Below are positions 12,507-21,910 of a DNA stretch of 38,853 bases, piece by piece (the first letter of the stretch is position 1; each line of letters opens with the position of its first letter). A program made the translations under genes and the position numbers. The notes beneath the pieces are model-generated. The model was not told the origin of the DNA and did not search any database. It was given only the letters and a program-made list of their open reading frames with translations. Source of the stretch: Neoconidiobolus thromboides FSU 785 (lineage: Eukaryota > Entomophthoromycota > Entomophthoromycetes > Entomophthorales > Neoconidiobolaceae); the NCBI GenBank assembly GCA_025603075.1, contig MU626439.1, positions 1 through 38,853 on the forward strand, in the 5' to 3' direction.

Positions 12507-14748
12507 TTATAGTTTGGGTTTTCTTAAATTAATTTCTCCCTTAAAGTCCCCAATACTATAAGTCTCCCAATCATTAGCAATTGGTGAAAGAATCAGTCCA
12601 TCTGGAATAGCAAATCCATCTAGATAAGTCAATGTTTGCTTTGAAACAAGTTCTATTTGTTGCTTCAATAATTGAGATAATCGACATGCATTAGCAGGAG
12701 TAATAAATTCATTACTCATTAAATAGCCAAAGTCAGCTTCTAAAGTAGAAAGCATATAAACTTTACATAACTCTTTTAAGGCACCTCTAGAATAAAAACT
12801 TTTAGTATCGATTTGAGTTATATAATTATATTGGCTCACCTTGTAGCTTTTGATACTTTTTCATCTTGAATAACACAAGCAAATTCTTGTAAGCTAAAGA
12901 ATTCACCATAGGTCCGAGACAAGTCCTGAACGAGCTCGGATTCTTCCTTCATCCAGATTTGAAAGATATCTTTTCCTTCCTTTCTTTTCTGAATAGTAAT
13001 TGCACCAAGCTAATAAAGTATTAATATAGTTTATAACAAACTTTCTAAATTTACTTGTTTAACACGATTTATAAATCTTAAATTCATAAGGTCTACTAAA
13101 CTATTAAAATCATCAACTTTCCAGCTCTGGGGTGCACCACGGTTGTAGAAAGGAGAGAAATTGAATTTCTTCTGCTTAATATCAGAAAGTAATTCTTTAG
13201 CTGCTTTTTGCATTAAAACAACATTATCCCCTTCTGCAGTAATACACTAAATTTAAAAATTAAGAAAATAAAATTTAAAAAATAGTAGAATTTTACGGCA
13301 TGAGCTGAGCCGATAATGGCAGTAAAGGCAGAATGCTGTAGATATCCTTGTCCACCACACCTTTCACGACCAATAGAACCGCAACGTTCAGCATTCCAAG
13401 TTACTAAAGGTTTAATTGTACAACACAAACGAATTATTTCTGAATAAGAATATTGTTCAGGGTGAGCCCACACCCTCTTCGTATAATTTAAGCCAAAATT
13501 CAGTGCAAAAGTACGTGCCAAAAGCGGTATTAAAGCTTTTTGTTGAAGTTGATATTCAAGGATAGGGGTATCTGATTTTCCTGTACGACCCCCAGCAAGT
13601 CGAGTTGCTGAATATCTTAAAGCTATCGTTAGGGCTAATTTTGCCCCTGATAAGCTCACGGCGGACATACACAAACGACCAGTTAATAGCTGGTCTGCAA
13701 CTTTACCAAACCGGCTATATATGTTAGTTTTTAAATATGTATATATATATATATATTACTTTCTCCGTCCTACAATTTCAGAAGTATAAGTACCGTTAGG
13801 TAGAACATCAGAGTAACGATTTAATAAATTAATTCTTGGGGTTCTAGACAAATTTTTTTAAAAAATATATTAAAAAAAGAAATTGCACTATACCTAACAT
13901 GATCGAATTTCAATACTGCACTATCCACGCCATCTAGGCCAATCTTATTGCCCATTTCACGAATCGTTACCCCTGGACATATTTCATTATTTGGGCCATC
14001 ACGAATTTTTACAATGAAGCAATGAATCCCTTCTTGCTTTCCTTTAACCTCGAGCTGAGCAAACACTATTGCATATTTTGCATGCTTAGCTCCATTACTT
14101 ATCCAGAATTTTTGACTCTTTACTGTTGGGCTATTGATAATGAATTCTTGAGTTTTTTCATCATAAATAGCAGTGGTTTCCATTTCAATAGCATTATTAC
14201 CATACCCTAGCTCAGTAAGTGCAAAGCAACCAGTTGCATCAAAATTATTAACTTCTTTTAAGATCTCGTTATGGCGTTCAGTACCAAGTTTAACTAAAGT
14301 TCCAATAAACTAAATAAGGTGTTAGTTAATAATGAAGAAACGTAAAGTATATTACAAGGTTATAATGTACGGTAATTTTGGTGGTTATTGATTCAGGTGG
14401 AAAACTTGTAACTTCATGAACTACTCAATTATTTATATATTACCATAAAAGATGAAAATTAAACTTACCAGCTAATATATTTAAAGGGTTTTTAGTAAAA
14501 TCAGCAACGTCAATAAACTTTCCTTTTGCAATTGCTCTTAATTGTTCGAATACTCGCTCTTGCTTTTCATGTTGTAAACAATTAAACTTTGGAGCAAATA
14601 ACTCAATATTTTTCTCTATAAATGCTTTTAATCTTATTCTGTTTTCACGGTCATGAAAATCCAGCAATTGATTGACTTCATCTGAATCAAAAGTAGGAGC
14701 ATCAAAGCGCTGACGATTGTTTATAAAGGCAGAAGATGATTTAGACAT
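12507..14748 (-). CDS. POX1: Peroxisomal acyl-CoA oxidase
   Basis: Eight exons join in frame: 14469-14748, 14356-14420, 13894-14309, 13760-13843, 13297-13714, 13055-13246, 12840-13009 and 12507-12798. The product is 638 aa, near the usual ~660. The family catalyses FAD-dependent oxidation of acyl-CoA to trans-2-enoyl-CoA, producing H2O2, the first step of peroxisomal beta-oxidation. Visible signatures are [13 protein letters not shown] and [14 protein letters not shown] (flavin/substrate region), ERCGGQGY, and [10 protein letters not shown]. In the last, the Glu near residue 426 fits the catalytic base of the family. The C-terminus is NLRKPKL; PKL is a variant of the SKL-type peroxisomal signal. 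Exon 2 has a tandem GAGTAG acceptor, so 14423 could be used instead of 14420, adding one codon. A TATA box lies 45 bp upstream. Confidence 0.95.
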
Positions 14749-14792
14749 GAGATTTTCTCAAATATAATGATAAGAAATGTAACTGAGTCACC

Positions 14793-14803
14793 CTATTTAT
14801 ATA
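14793..14803 (-). promoter_or_regulatory. TATA box of the acyl-CoA oxidase gene
   Basis: Read on the minus strand this is TATATAAATAG, a near-consensus TATA element. It lies about 45 bp upstream of the ATG at 14748, implying a very short 5' leader. Confidence 0.6.
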
Positions 14804-15544
14804 CCTTTCCTCACTCTTCTAGAATATTTCTTTAAAACATTTTAAATAGCTTTTTTGCCTTTAATTTATAGTATAATTTTGTAGACATGGATAATGATCC
14901 ATTAAAAATAAATAGCTAACTTTGTTAAGGTAGGATCCTAAGTACATTATTCTTGGGGAAAATAGCTTAATAGCCTAGAATTTTTACCCCAACTTAGCAT
15001 ATTTAAAGCATCAGGTTTAACTTTGATTTAGCAAACAAGTTAGAATGATGTAATAGCGATTAACTTCAACCTAAAAATTAATTTTTTTCTAAGATTGATT
15101 AACAGCAACATAGAGTTTTACTCCTAAAATTTAAAAAAATTACAAATAATGAAAAGGGGATGAAATAGTAATTAATAATGACCTTAAACAAAATTATATT
15201 AACACATCTTGAAAAATAAAATAAAGCATATTAATAATAAATTTTTTTGAAACTTTTATTTGGATCGATATCATTACGTGCTTAAACTGATCTGATTAAA
15301 TACTTATAATTAAAATCCACTATCATGTGTTTTAAAATAATTTTACCACTTTTGGAGTGATCTCTGCTTTTTATTAACTTTAGGAGTAAAAACTATGATG
15401 GCGTAAATCAACCTCAAATAATTACACCATAAAATAAAACTAGTTTCTTACTTAATATAGCTATTACAACTTCTTTATGACCTATTTGGCTGCTCATTTG
15501 AGAATGGCATTTGTGCTATAACTTTAGGCAAAATGTATATTAGG

Positions 15545-15625
15545 CTTTAAAAAATTGGCTATCTAGAGAAGTTGATTATAAAAGCCATGACTAAAAAAGT
15601 TGTGGAAGAGTTGCAACGGCTGTAA
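15545..15625 (+). repeat. Degenerate interspersed repeat, copy 2
   Basis: This is the partner of 1201-1280. The shared blocks AAAAATTGG.TAT, TTATAAAA and GAG.TGCAAC.GCTG occur in the same order on opposite strands. Similarity is about 70% by eye. Confidence 0.35.
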
Positions 15626-16269
15626 TCTGATGTTATTTGGATAAACAAACTGTACCTAATTTATTAAGACGATTCAAAAATTATACGAGTGATGAAATTT
15701 TAGAAACAATCATAACTATTTTAATCTATTTTTTATTTACACTATCACAAAGCTTAACCACATTTATTTTAAGCTATAGAAATCAGCTCTAATATAGCGG
15801 CATAAACTTAAATATTATATTAAAATTAATAATCATTTTATTGCTATTTTGTTGTAATAATGAAAAATGTTTAAATCTTTATGTTGAAACATGAAACAAT
15901 AAATGGATAATTGCTTAGATTAATTTGCATTACCTTTGTTCATTTTAAAATTGAGTGTACATACGTAAATAAAGGATAGTGAGTCTTTACCCCTTAATAA
16001 AAATCATCATTAGTTTGGAGGAAGATTAGAAAATATAAAGCTATAAATAATTTTACATCTTTTTAGCTAATGTTTCAGGGTGAAAACATTTATACTTAAG
16101 CTATTTTTTTACCAATTTAACTTATAAAATAGTACTCCGGACTTTTACTTATTAGGGAAATTTTATAAAATTAAAAATGATAGTTTATATTACGATAACA
16201 GGAAATTTAATAATGTCAAATGTTGATTAAATTATTTTATTGGTGATGTACCTGAAATGTAAAAACTAG

Positions 16270-16277
16270 TATAAAAG
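16270..16277 (+). promoter_or_regulatory. Candidate TATA box of the CqsA-like gene
   Basis: TATAAAAG occurs 152 bp upstream of the ATG at 16429. Either the 5' leader is about 120 nt, or this match is fortuitous in AT-rich DNA. The short tandem CTATAA(C) repeat at about 16384-16405 lies between it and the start. Confidence 0.4.
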
Positions 16278-16428
16278 CCCTCACAATTTTAATGAAGCAG
16301 ATAAACCATCCTTTGTAAATTATTTATATTGTTTTATAAGCGTATTACTATATTACTAAAAATCATCTAATAAGTCGAATACTATAGCTATAACTATAAC
16401 TATAAATTTTAACCCAAACCAATATAAA

Positions 16429-17679
16429 ATGATTAAGAAATCCAAAAGCCAGGATAAGTTGAACCAGACTAATAAGAGTTCTAACCATATTCCTATATCG
16501 TTTAATGGAAAAGAAAAAGCAGTAGAATCCGCAGCTATTGTACCAAATGTCATGGAATTAGAAATTACAGATAAAGCCAAAAAATATTTCAAAACTAGAA
16601 CACCAGGGGGTAACGGCGCAATAAGAGATCTTATAGTAAGACCACCACTTACTAAAGATAGTATCAACGTTGGTGATAACGATTATCTCTGTATCGCAAA
16701 AGCTGTAGCTGTAACTAACCATGACTCTGAAGTAGTTATGTCAAGCGCTTTTATATCCGATGATGGGCCACAAGGTTTATTTCAGAAGCAACTAGCAGAA
16801 TATATGGGCAAAGAAGCTTCCATGATTGCACAATCAGGATATGCAGCTAATGCTGGCCTTATTCAAGGTTTTTGCAACAGTAAAACCAATGTGTACATAG
16901 ATAATCTTCTACATGGATCCTTTAGAGATGGCTTGGGTTTTGTTAGACCAAAAACACACATATTTAAGCATAATGACGTTAATGAGTTGGAAGAGATGAT
17001 TAGAAAAAATGGTCATGGTATCATTATAGTTGAAAGTTTATATAGTGTAACAGGAGACTTCGCGCCTATTAAAGATATAATAAGCATCAAAAAGAAATAC
17101 GGTTGCTTTCTAGTGGTTGACGAATCACATGGAATAGGATTATATGGACATAAAGGCAGAGGATATTCCAGTTTGTTTGATTACAAGGAAGTCAATATCG
17201 TTACCGCTAGTTTAGCAAAAGCTTTCTGTGCAAGAGCAGGAGTTATAGCTGGGGATAAACTACTTATCGACTATGCAAGAGAACATTCAATGCCTAATAT
17301 ATTTAGTACTTGTATAATGAATTATGATTTGATCCGAATGCATAAAATATTACATAGGATAATAGATATGGATAAAGAGCGAGAACATCTTTTGAACATC
17401 TCAAAAGAGTTTAGAAATTCTTTGGAGCGTTGTGGTGCAAATTATACCAAATCCGATATTCCTTCACCAATTGTTAGCTTGGTGTTTCCATCAGAAAAAA
17501 GTATGGTGAAAATGAACAAATATCTGCTAGAGAAAAATGTATTTGCTTCATGTTTTATTTATCCAACTACACCAATAAACGCCCCTTGTCTAAGATTTAC
17601 ATTGAACTCGGATATTACTATGAAGGATATCAACTATATAATGTCACAAATAACTTCCTATAATGGCTCAAAGTTATAA
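16429..17679 (+). CDS. PLP-dependent alpha-oxoamine synthase, CqsA-like, with SKL peroxisomal signal
   Basis: A single intronless exon encodes 416 aa, beginning at an in-frame ATG. Enzymes of this fold-type I PLP family condense an acyl-CoA with an amino acid-type substrate. Visible landmarks are NDYL (84-87), SGYAANAGL (136-144), NVYIDNLLHGS (154-164, cofactor-stacking His), HNDVNELEEMI (181-191), ESLYSVTGDFAPI (202-214), DESHGIGLYG (231-240; Asp and His of the cofactor site), and TASLAKAF (259-266), with Lys264 as the expected Schiff-base lysine. CLRFTLNSD (387-395) is the C-terminal arginine block. The wording around TASLAK, DESH and NVYID, and the lack of the GSGGSR loop of BioF/KBL enzymes, resembles the bacterial autoinducer synthase CqsA/LqsA more than BioF, KBL or serine palmitoyltransferase. 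This rests on recalled motifs, not an alignment. The last three residues are SKL, a canonical PTS1. The ~40-residue N-terminal extension is low-complexity. A peroxisomal KAPA synthase (BioF) remains the main alternative. Confidence 0.85.
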   Translation: MIKKSKSQDKLNQTNKSSNHIPISFNGKEKAVESAAIVPNVMELEITDKAKKYFKTRTPGGNGAIRDLIVRPPLTKDSINVGDNDYLCIAKAVAVTNHDSEVVMSSAFISDDGPQGLFQKQLAEYMGKEASMIAQSGYAANAGLIQGFCNSKTNVYIDNLLHGSFRDGLGFVRPKTHIFKHNDVNELEEMIRKNGHGIIIVESLYSVTGDFAPIKDIISIKKKYGCFLVVDESHGIGLYGHKGRGYSSLFDYKEVNIVTASLAKAFCARAGVIAGDKLLIDYAREHSMPNIFSTCIMNYDLIRMHKILHRIIDMDKEREHLLNISKEFRNSLERCGANYTKSDIPSPIVSLVFPSEKSMVKMNKYLLEKNVFASCFIYPTTPINAPCLRFTLNSDITMKDINYIMSQITSYNGSKL

Positions 17680-19322
17680 CTTTTTATTTCTCCTACATGA
17701 CAAATTATTAACAGTTACATTATGTTGCATCGTATATTAAATTTTGAATTTAAATAAAAATATTAAACTTCTTAAAATAATGTAATTTTAAACTATCTTT
17801 AATTCTATTTTTTGCCTTTAATAAATACAGCATTTGCCAAATCCAACCAAAACAATCTTAACTAAGTCACAAGTAAACATTCCAAGCAAAGTCTTTGTTT
17901 TAACCGCAGGCTTGTGAAGTACTCATATATATTATATTAAACCTTCTATCAATAACCCTATATCAATCAGCACTACAGCCGCAAGCTTATCCTATACATA
18001 GCCTCAAATTTACGAGCCAGAATATTTGTTTACCAAGTATAAATTATCTAGGACAAAGCTCAGCTCTCGAGAAATCACATCTCTTTCAATAATAGTATAG
18101 TTTGTTTTGTCTCTTTCCTCGCCCTGTTACTCCTTAATATCTGTTCTCACTTATAATATTTATTTTATATTAAAAACGAATACCTGGGGGTTTTTTGACT
18201 CAATCAAGGTTTTTAAAAAAATCACTTTTACTTGGTTTTGCTTGGTAATTTCTTTACAAGTAATAACACCTTGAAGGTTAAAATTTTATATTTAATATCC
18301 TAACTTCATCTTTTACCTTCAATGTAATGTTGTGATTTGTAATTATATAGTGTGCATCATCTATAATACTAATTGAAATTCTATAGCTTTTTAAACGTTT
18401 GAACGTTTTATTATTCAAGCATATTAAATAAAGCTTTGCTAACAAAACCAATAGTAGATTGCAGCGCTAATAAAAATTGTCTTAAAAATTAAAAAACTAC
18501 TTTAGATATTCATTTCTCAGCAACTAATAGTTGAAATGCACCCATTTTTTTGCGGTTGTATTTAACTATACTATATTAATGCCTATATTAAACATTACTC
18601 TTATAGGTTTTGTATTAGATTAACTATAATCCCTCAAATCAATATTTGAAATGGGATAACTTCTGTTAGCACTGTATAAAAAAGCCTTAAGTGATACTTG
18701 GGCCAAAAATTCCATACATTTTTTGTCATAAAGCTTTAATTTTTATTGATTTGAAGTTAAACCCATGATGTTTTATTGAATAATAATTATTAGAAAATTA
18801 TCAAGTATTGGAGCTGAAGTAGAAGTATTTAAGGGGTATTAAGGTATTAAAGCTTTTTATATATAGCTGATGCTCCTATCAAGCGACTTATGGCTATATG
18901 CTTGATAAGATTCTTGAGTTTTGTATTTTTAGAAAAATGCTATAGTGTGGCAAATTTTAATTAATTAATCAAATAGTATTATCAGGAATTTATTGGATAT
19001 TAAAATGTATAATTTCAAGAACTAATACATAATATTTGAAATTGTATTTAATGAATAATTATATCTTATACAGTAGTTTCAAAATATAGCGCTTGAGAAA
19101 ATAGAAACTACTGTGTAACGTAGTATTAAACAATGCAAAGACTAAACTTAAGATAACATTTTATTAACCTTGAATGTTTTAATGGTCTCCAATGGTATTT
19201 GATTTGTGAAAACGAGCTTTATTATATGAATACTAAAATTAATATCTACAACTTGTCATCACTTGATTTGTCCTTTATTTCTAATGCATTTATTATCTAA
19301 AAGTATTACCTTTATGTAAATA

Positions 19323-19481
19323 AATGGGGGCATATTTTTGTGTTTGAGGATTTGATTTTACTAACAATCTTTCCACTTAAATAATGTTTAAAAAATGAAA
19401 AAATAATGAAATCAAGAAATACCCCTCCTATATGTTAAATCATAATTTGAGTGGAAAGACTGTTAGTAGAATTCCTAAACA
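19323..19481. mobile_element. Composite family-A MITE-like element (two halves in inverse orientation)
   Basis: The stretch starts AATGGGGGCATATTTTTGTG with the family core TTTCCACTTAAATAATG. It continues into AAATCAAGAAATACCCCTCC and then a second, reversed core, TTTGAGTGGAAAGACTGTTAG. Most of it recurs in inverse orientation at 19762-19902. Confidence 0.65.
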
Positions 19482-19902
19482 CTCTTTTATGATAATTAAA
19501 GTAAATAATATTTAAATTTATTTAGAAACCAATCTAATTTTTGGGTTCAAGTTTTCAACTTTATAAGTTTTTAATATGAGGATGTGTTTTTATGTTTAAG
19601 AATTTCACTAACGATTTTTCTACTCAAATAGTGGCTTAAAAGGTGGAGAAAGTAATGAAGTCAAAAAAACATCTCCATATGTAATTAAATTCAAAATTTT
19701 AATCAACTTTTTTTATCTAACTTGAAAATAAAACTAGTTATTTAAATGGGGATGTATTTTTGTGTTTAGCAATTTTACTAACAGTCTTTCCACTCAAATT
19801 ATGATTTAACATATAGGAGGGGTATTTCTTGATTTCATTATTTTTTCATTTTTTAAACATTATTTAAGCGGAAAGATTGTTAGTAAAATCAAATCCTCAA
19901 AC
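19342..19902. repeat. Long inverted repeat: arms 19342-19483 and 19762-19902
   Basis: The reverse complement of 19762-19902 matches 19342-19483 over about 140 bp with only a handful of differences. The arms are separated by about 280 bp that contain another MITE-like copy (19574-19680). A transcript across this stretch would fold into a long hairpin. Confidence 0.85.
19574..19680 (+). mobile_element. MITE-like element (family A)
   Basis: The stretch runs from ATATGAGGATGTGTTTTTATG through TTTCTACTCAAATAGTGGC to AAAAAACATCTCCATAT, with both inverted ends recognisable. It is nested between the arms of the long inverted repeat. Confidence 0.75.
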
Positions 19903-19925
19903 ATAAAAATATATCCTTACATATA
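19746..19925. mobile_element. Composite family-A MITE-like element
   Basis: The left part is ATGGGGATGTATTTTTGTG plus TTTCCACTCAAATTATG. The right part is the reversed core TTTAAGCGGAAAGATTGTTAG ending near ATATCCTTACATAT. It is the inverted counterpart of the locus at 19323. Confidence 0.7.
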
Positions 19926-20113
19926 TAAAGTTATGCAATTACTTTAATATTTAAAAAGCTTTTATTTAAAAAGTTTATAAAAATTAATATATAAGCAGAT
20001 ATAGGGAATTATTCTAAATTTGGAAAGTTTTTATATTATATATAAGTTTATGAAATAAGTAATACTTTAAAAGTTGATTTTGATTTTTTTGTCAAATAAT
20101 ATAGAAAATATAC

Positions 20114-20220
20114 ATATGGTGATGTTTTTTTTGTCTCCATTACTTTTTCCATTTTTAAGCACTATTTAAGTGGAAAGATTATTAGCAAAATTCTTAAACG
20201 AAAAAATACATTCCTATATA
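20114..20220 (-). mobile_element. MITE-like element (family A)
   Basis: The stretch begins ATATGGTGATGTTTTTTTTG, contains AAGCACTATTTAAGTGGAAA and ends ATACATTCCTATATA. It lies ~37 bp left of duplication copy 2. Confidence 0.7.
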
Positions 20221-20256
20221 TTTTATTAAATATAGCAATAAATTATGTTATATAAT

Positions 20257-20798
20257 ATTTAGTAAATTAAAAAATCAACCTCAGTTTATTTCATAAAAAC
20301 ATTACAAGATCTAAAAGTTTCAATACTTACTAAGTAAGTGAGTATTTTATTGAGTATTTTATTAAGTGATAAAAATTAATTATTAAATCTTAATATTGTT
20401 TAAGTTATTAACAGCTAAGTTAATAAATAAAGACTATTATATTATTTATATTATATAGTAATTAACTATAGTTTTAAAGCCAACATTTCCTCCTATACAG
20501 CTATCTATCAACTTAATGATATATTGATAATACAATTATAACATTAAAACAATCTGTTTATTTGATACTAAATCTTCAATGTTGACTATGAAGGAGTTAA
20601 TAATATATATTTTTAATAAAGTTTTGTAGAAAGATGTATCTATTTGCATACAACTTTGATTAATATCAATATATAGATTATATTAGTAAAAGCCTTGCTA
20701 ATCCGTGAATTTGTGTTAAATTCAATACAAATTCCACTAACTTGTAACATAAATTATAAAATAATTAAAACTGTCAGATACCTTTGCTTTCTAATAAA
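20257..20798 (+). repeat. ~545 bp direct duplication, copy 2
   Basis: This segment is nearly identical to 11735-12280, about 8.5 kb away on the same strand. It lacks the 4-base AAGT present in copy 1. To its left, a stretch at about 19950-20110 is a much more diverged match to about 11216-11390. The ancestral repeat was therefore longer, or the 545 bp part has been homogenised. Confidence 0.9.
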
Positions 20799-21530
20799 GA
20801 GTTTGTTTTATAATTTTAAGCAAAAATTTAATATAAAATGCTTGAAAAATTGAGTTTTATTTTAGTATTGTTTTATTGGTTGTTTTGTTCATAATTTAAG
20901 TTTTAAAAATTAGATAAAAAAGTGAAATCGATTCAGCAGACCATTCCTACCTATTATTAATTACAAATGTAAGATTATCTCTTAGTTTAAAATAAGCATG
21001 CTTTTCCAATAAAAGCTTCTTATTATTGCAACCTATAGTTTTATTGGGATAAACTTGCGCAAAATTGTAAAAAAAATCTATAAAATAAGATAGATTATAA
21101 AATAAATACTAGCAAAGTTCTCACATTAAATAAATTGATTTTTCAAAATATGCAGGTCCCAAATTTAATTCATTTCAAATGCAAAAATAATGTTTTGAGG
21201 TTCCGATCATAACTAATATTTGTAATTAACAAATTTAACTTAAATGATTGGATTTATTTTATGCAAGTTAATCATACAGTTAGCCATTCTATATGATGAT
21301 TATGCAAACTAGACTTTATATTTTTACAAATATACCCAATATATTAAATAATGAATTTTGGTTATTGAAATAACACGACTGTTCCGTTCTCAACAGTTAA
21401 ATCTCAAATATACTAAAGCCATCTATCAACTATAAATATAATACGAAAGTAATAATACAATTTATATTATTTATTATATAAGTACTCATTTTGAAGCTTC
21501 TAAAATCTTTAAAAAGTGCCTTTGAACAAA

Positions 21531-21632
21531 ATATAAGAATGTTTTTTGATTTCATCATTTTTTCATTTTTTTAAGCCCTATTTGAGAAGACTATTAGTAA
21601 ACTTCTTGAGCAAAAAAATACATCCCCATATG
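21531..21632 (-). mobile_element. MITE-like element (family A), core deletion
   Basis: The stretch has AAGCCCTATTTGAGAAGACTATTAGTAAAC, missing a few bases of the GTGGAAAGATTG core, and ends in AAATACATCCCCATAT. The left end is eroded. Confidence 0.55.
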
Positions 21633-21827
21633 TATTCTTAAAAAAATTCCCAACAGCTGAATATCTTATTGTTAAATATACTTGACAAAGTTTTGATAAC
21701 AAATCAAAAAGGCAGTTTATAGCTAGAGTTTAAAAGAAGTATATAGTAAAAAAGTAAAGAAATGAGTATACTAATTCTTGTATATCGTCTACTGATAAAT
21801 TTTCATTTTTATTAATTAAGGGTGTTT

Positions 21828-21910
21828 TTTTAAGAAATTTATCAGGATTTTTTCTACTCAATAGTATTTAAGAAATCGAAAAAGTGATAAAATTAAGAAA
21901 TATCTCCAAT
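21828..21910 (+). mobile_element. Decayed family-A MITE-like remnant
   Basis: GGGTGTTTTTTTAAGAAATTT, TTTCTACTCAATAGTATTTAAG and GAAATATCTCCAAT appear in the order expected for the family, but with many mismatches. Confidence 0.4.

Larger units (their letters stand above)
14749..16428. other. Divergent intergenic region between acyl-CoA oxidase and CqsA-like gene
   Basis: This interval separates two divergently transcribed genes and carries a TATA box near each end (14793-14803 minus, 16270-16277 plus). No ORF is convincing. A degenerate repeat at 15545-15625 matches 1201-1280 in inverse orientation. No MITE-like copy is visible, unlike the neighbouring spacers. Confidence 0.6.

Noticed and set aside
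16356-16667. Antisense ORF over the start of the CqsA-like gene
   Set aside because: It is a shadow of the conserved sense frame, with hydrophobic low-complexity content.
16429-17679. Simple annotation as BioF (KAPA synthase) or serine palmitoyltransferase
   Set aside because: The GSGGSR-type loop is absent and the TASLAK/DESH wording fits CqsA better. BioF is kept as the main alternative, because fungal BioF is also peroxisomal.
19323-20220. Clustered repeats as a CRISPR array
   Set aside because: The units are palindromic MITE-like elements of unequal spacing in both orientations in a eukaryotic context.
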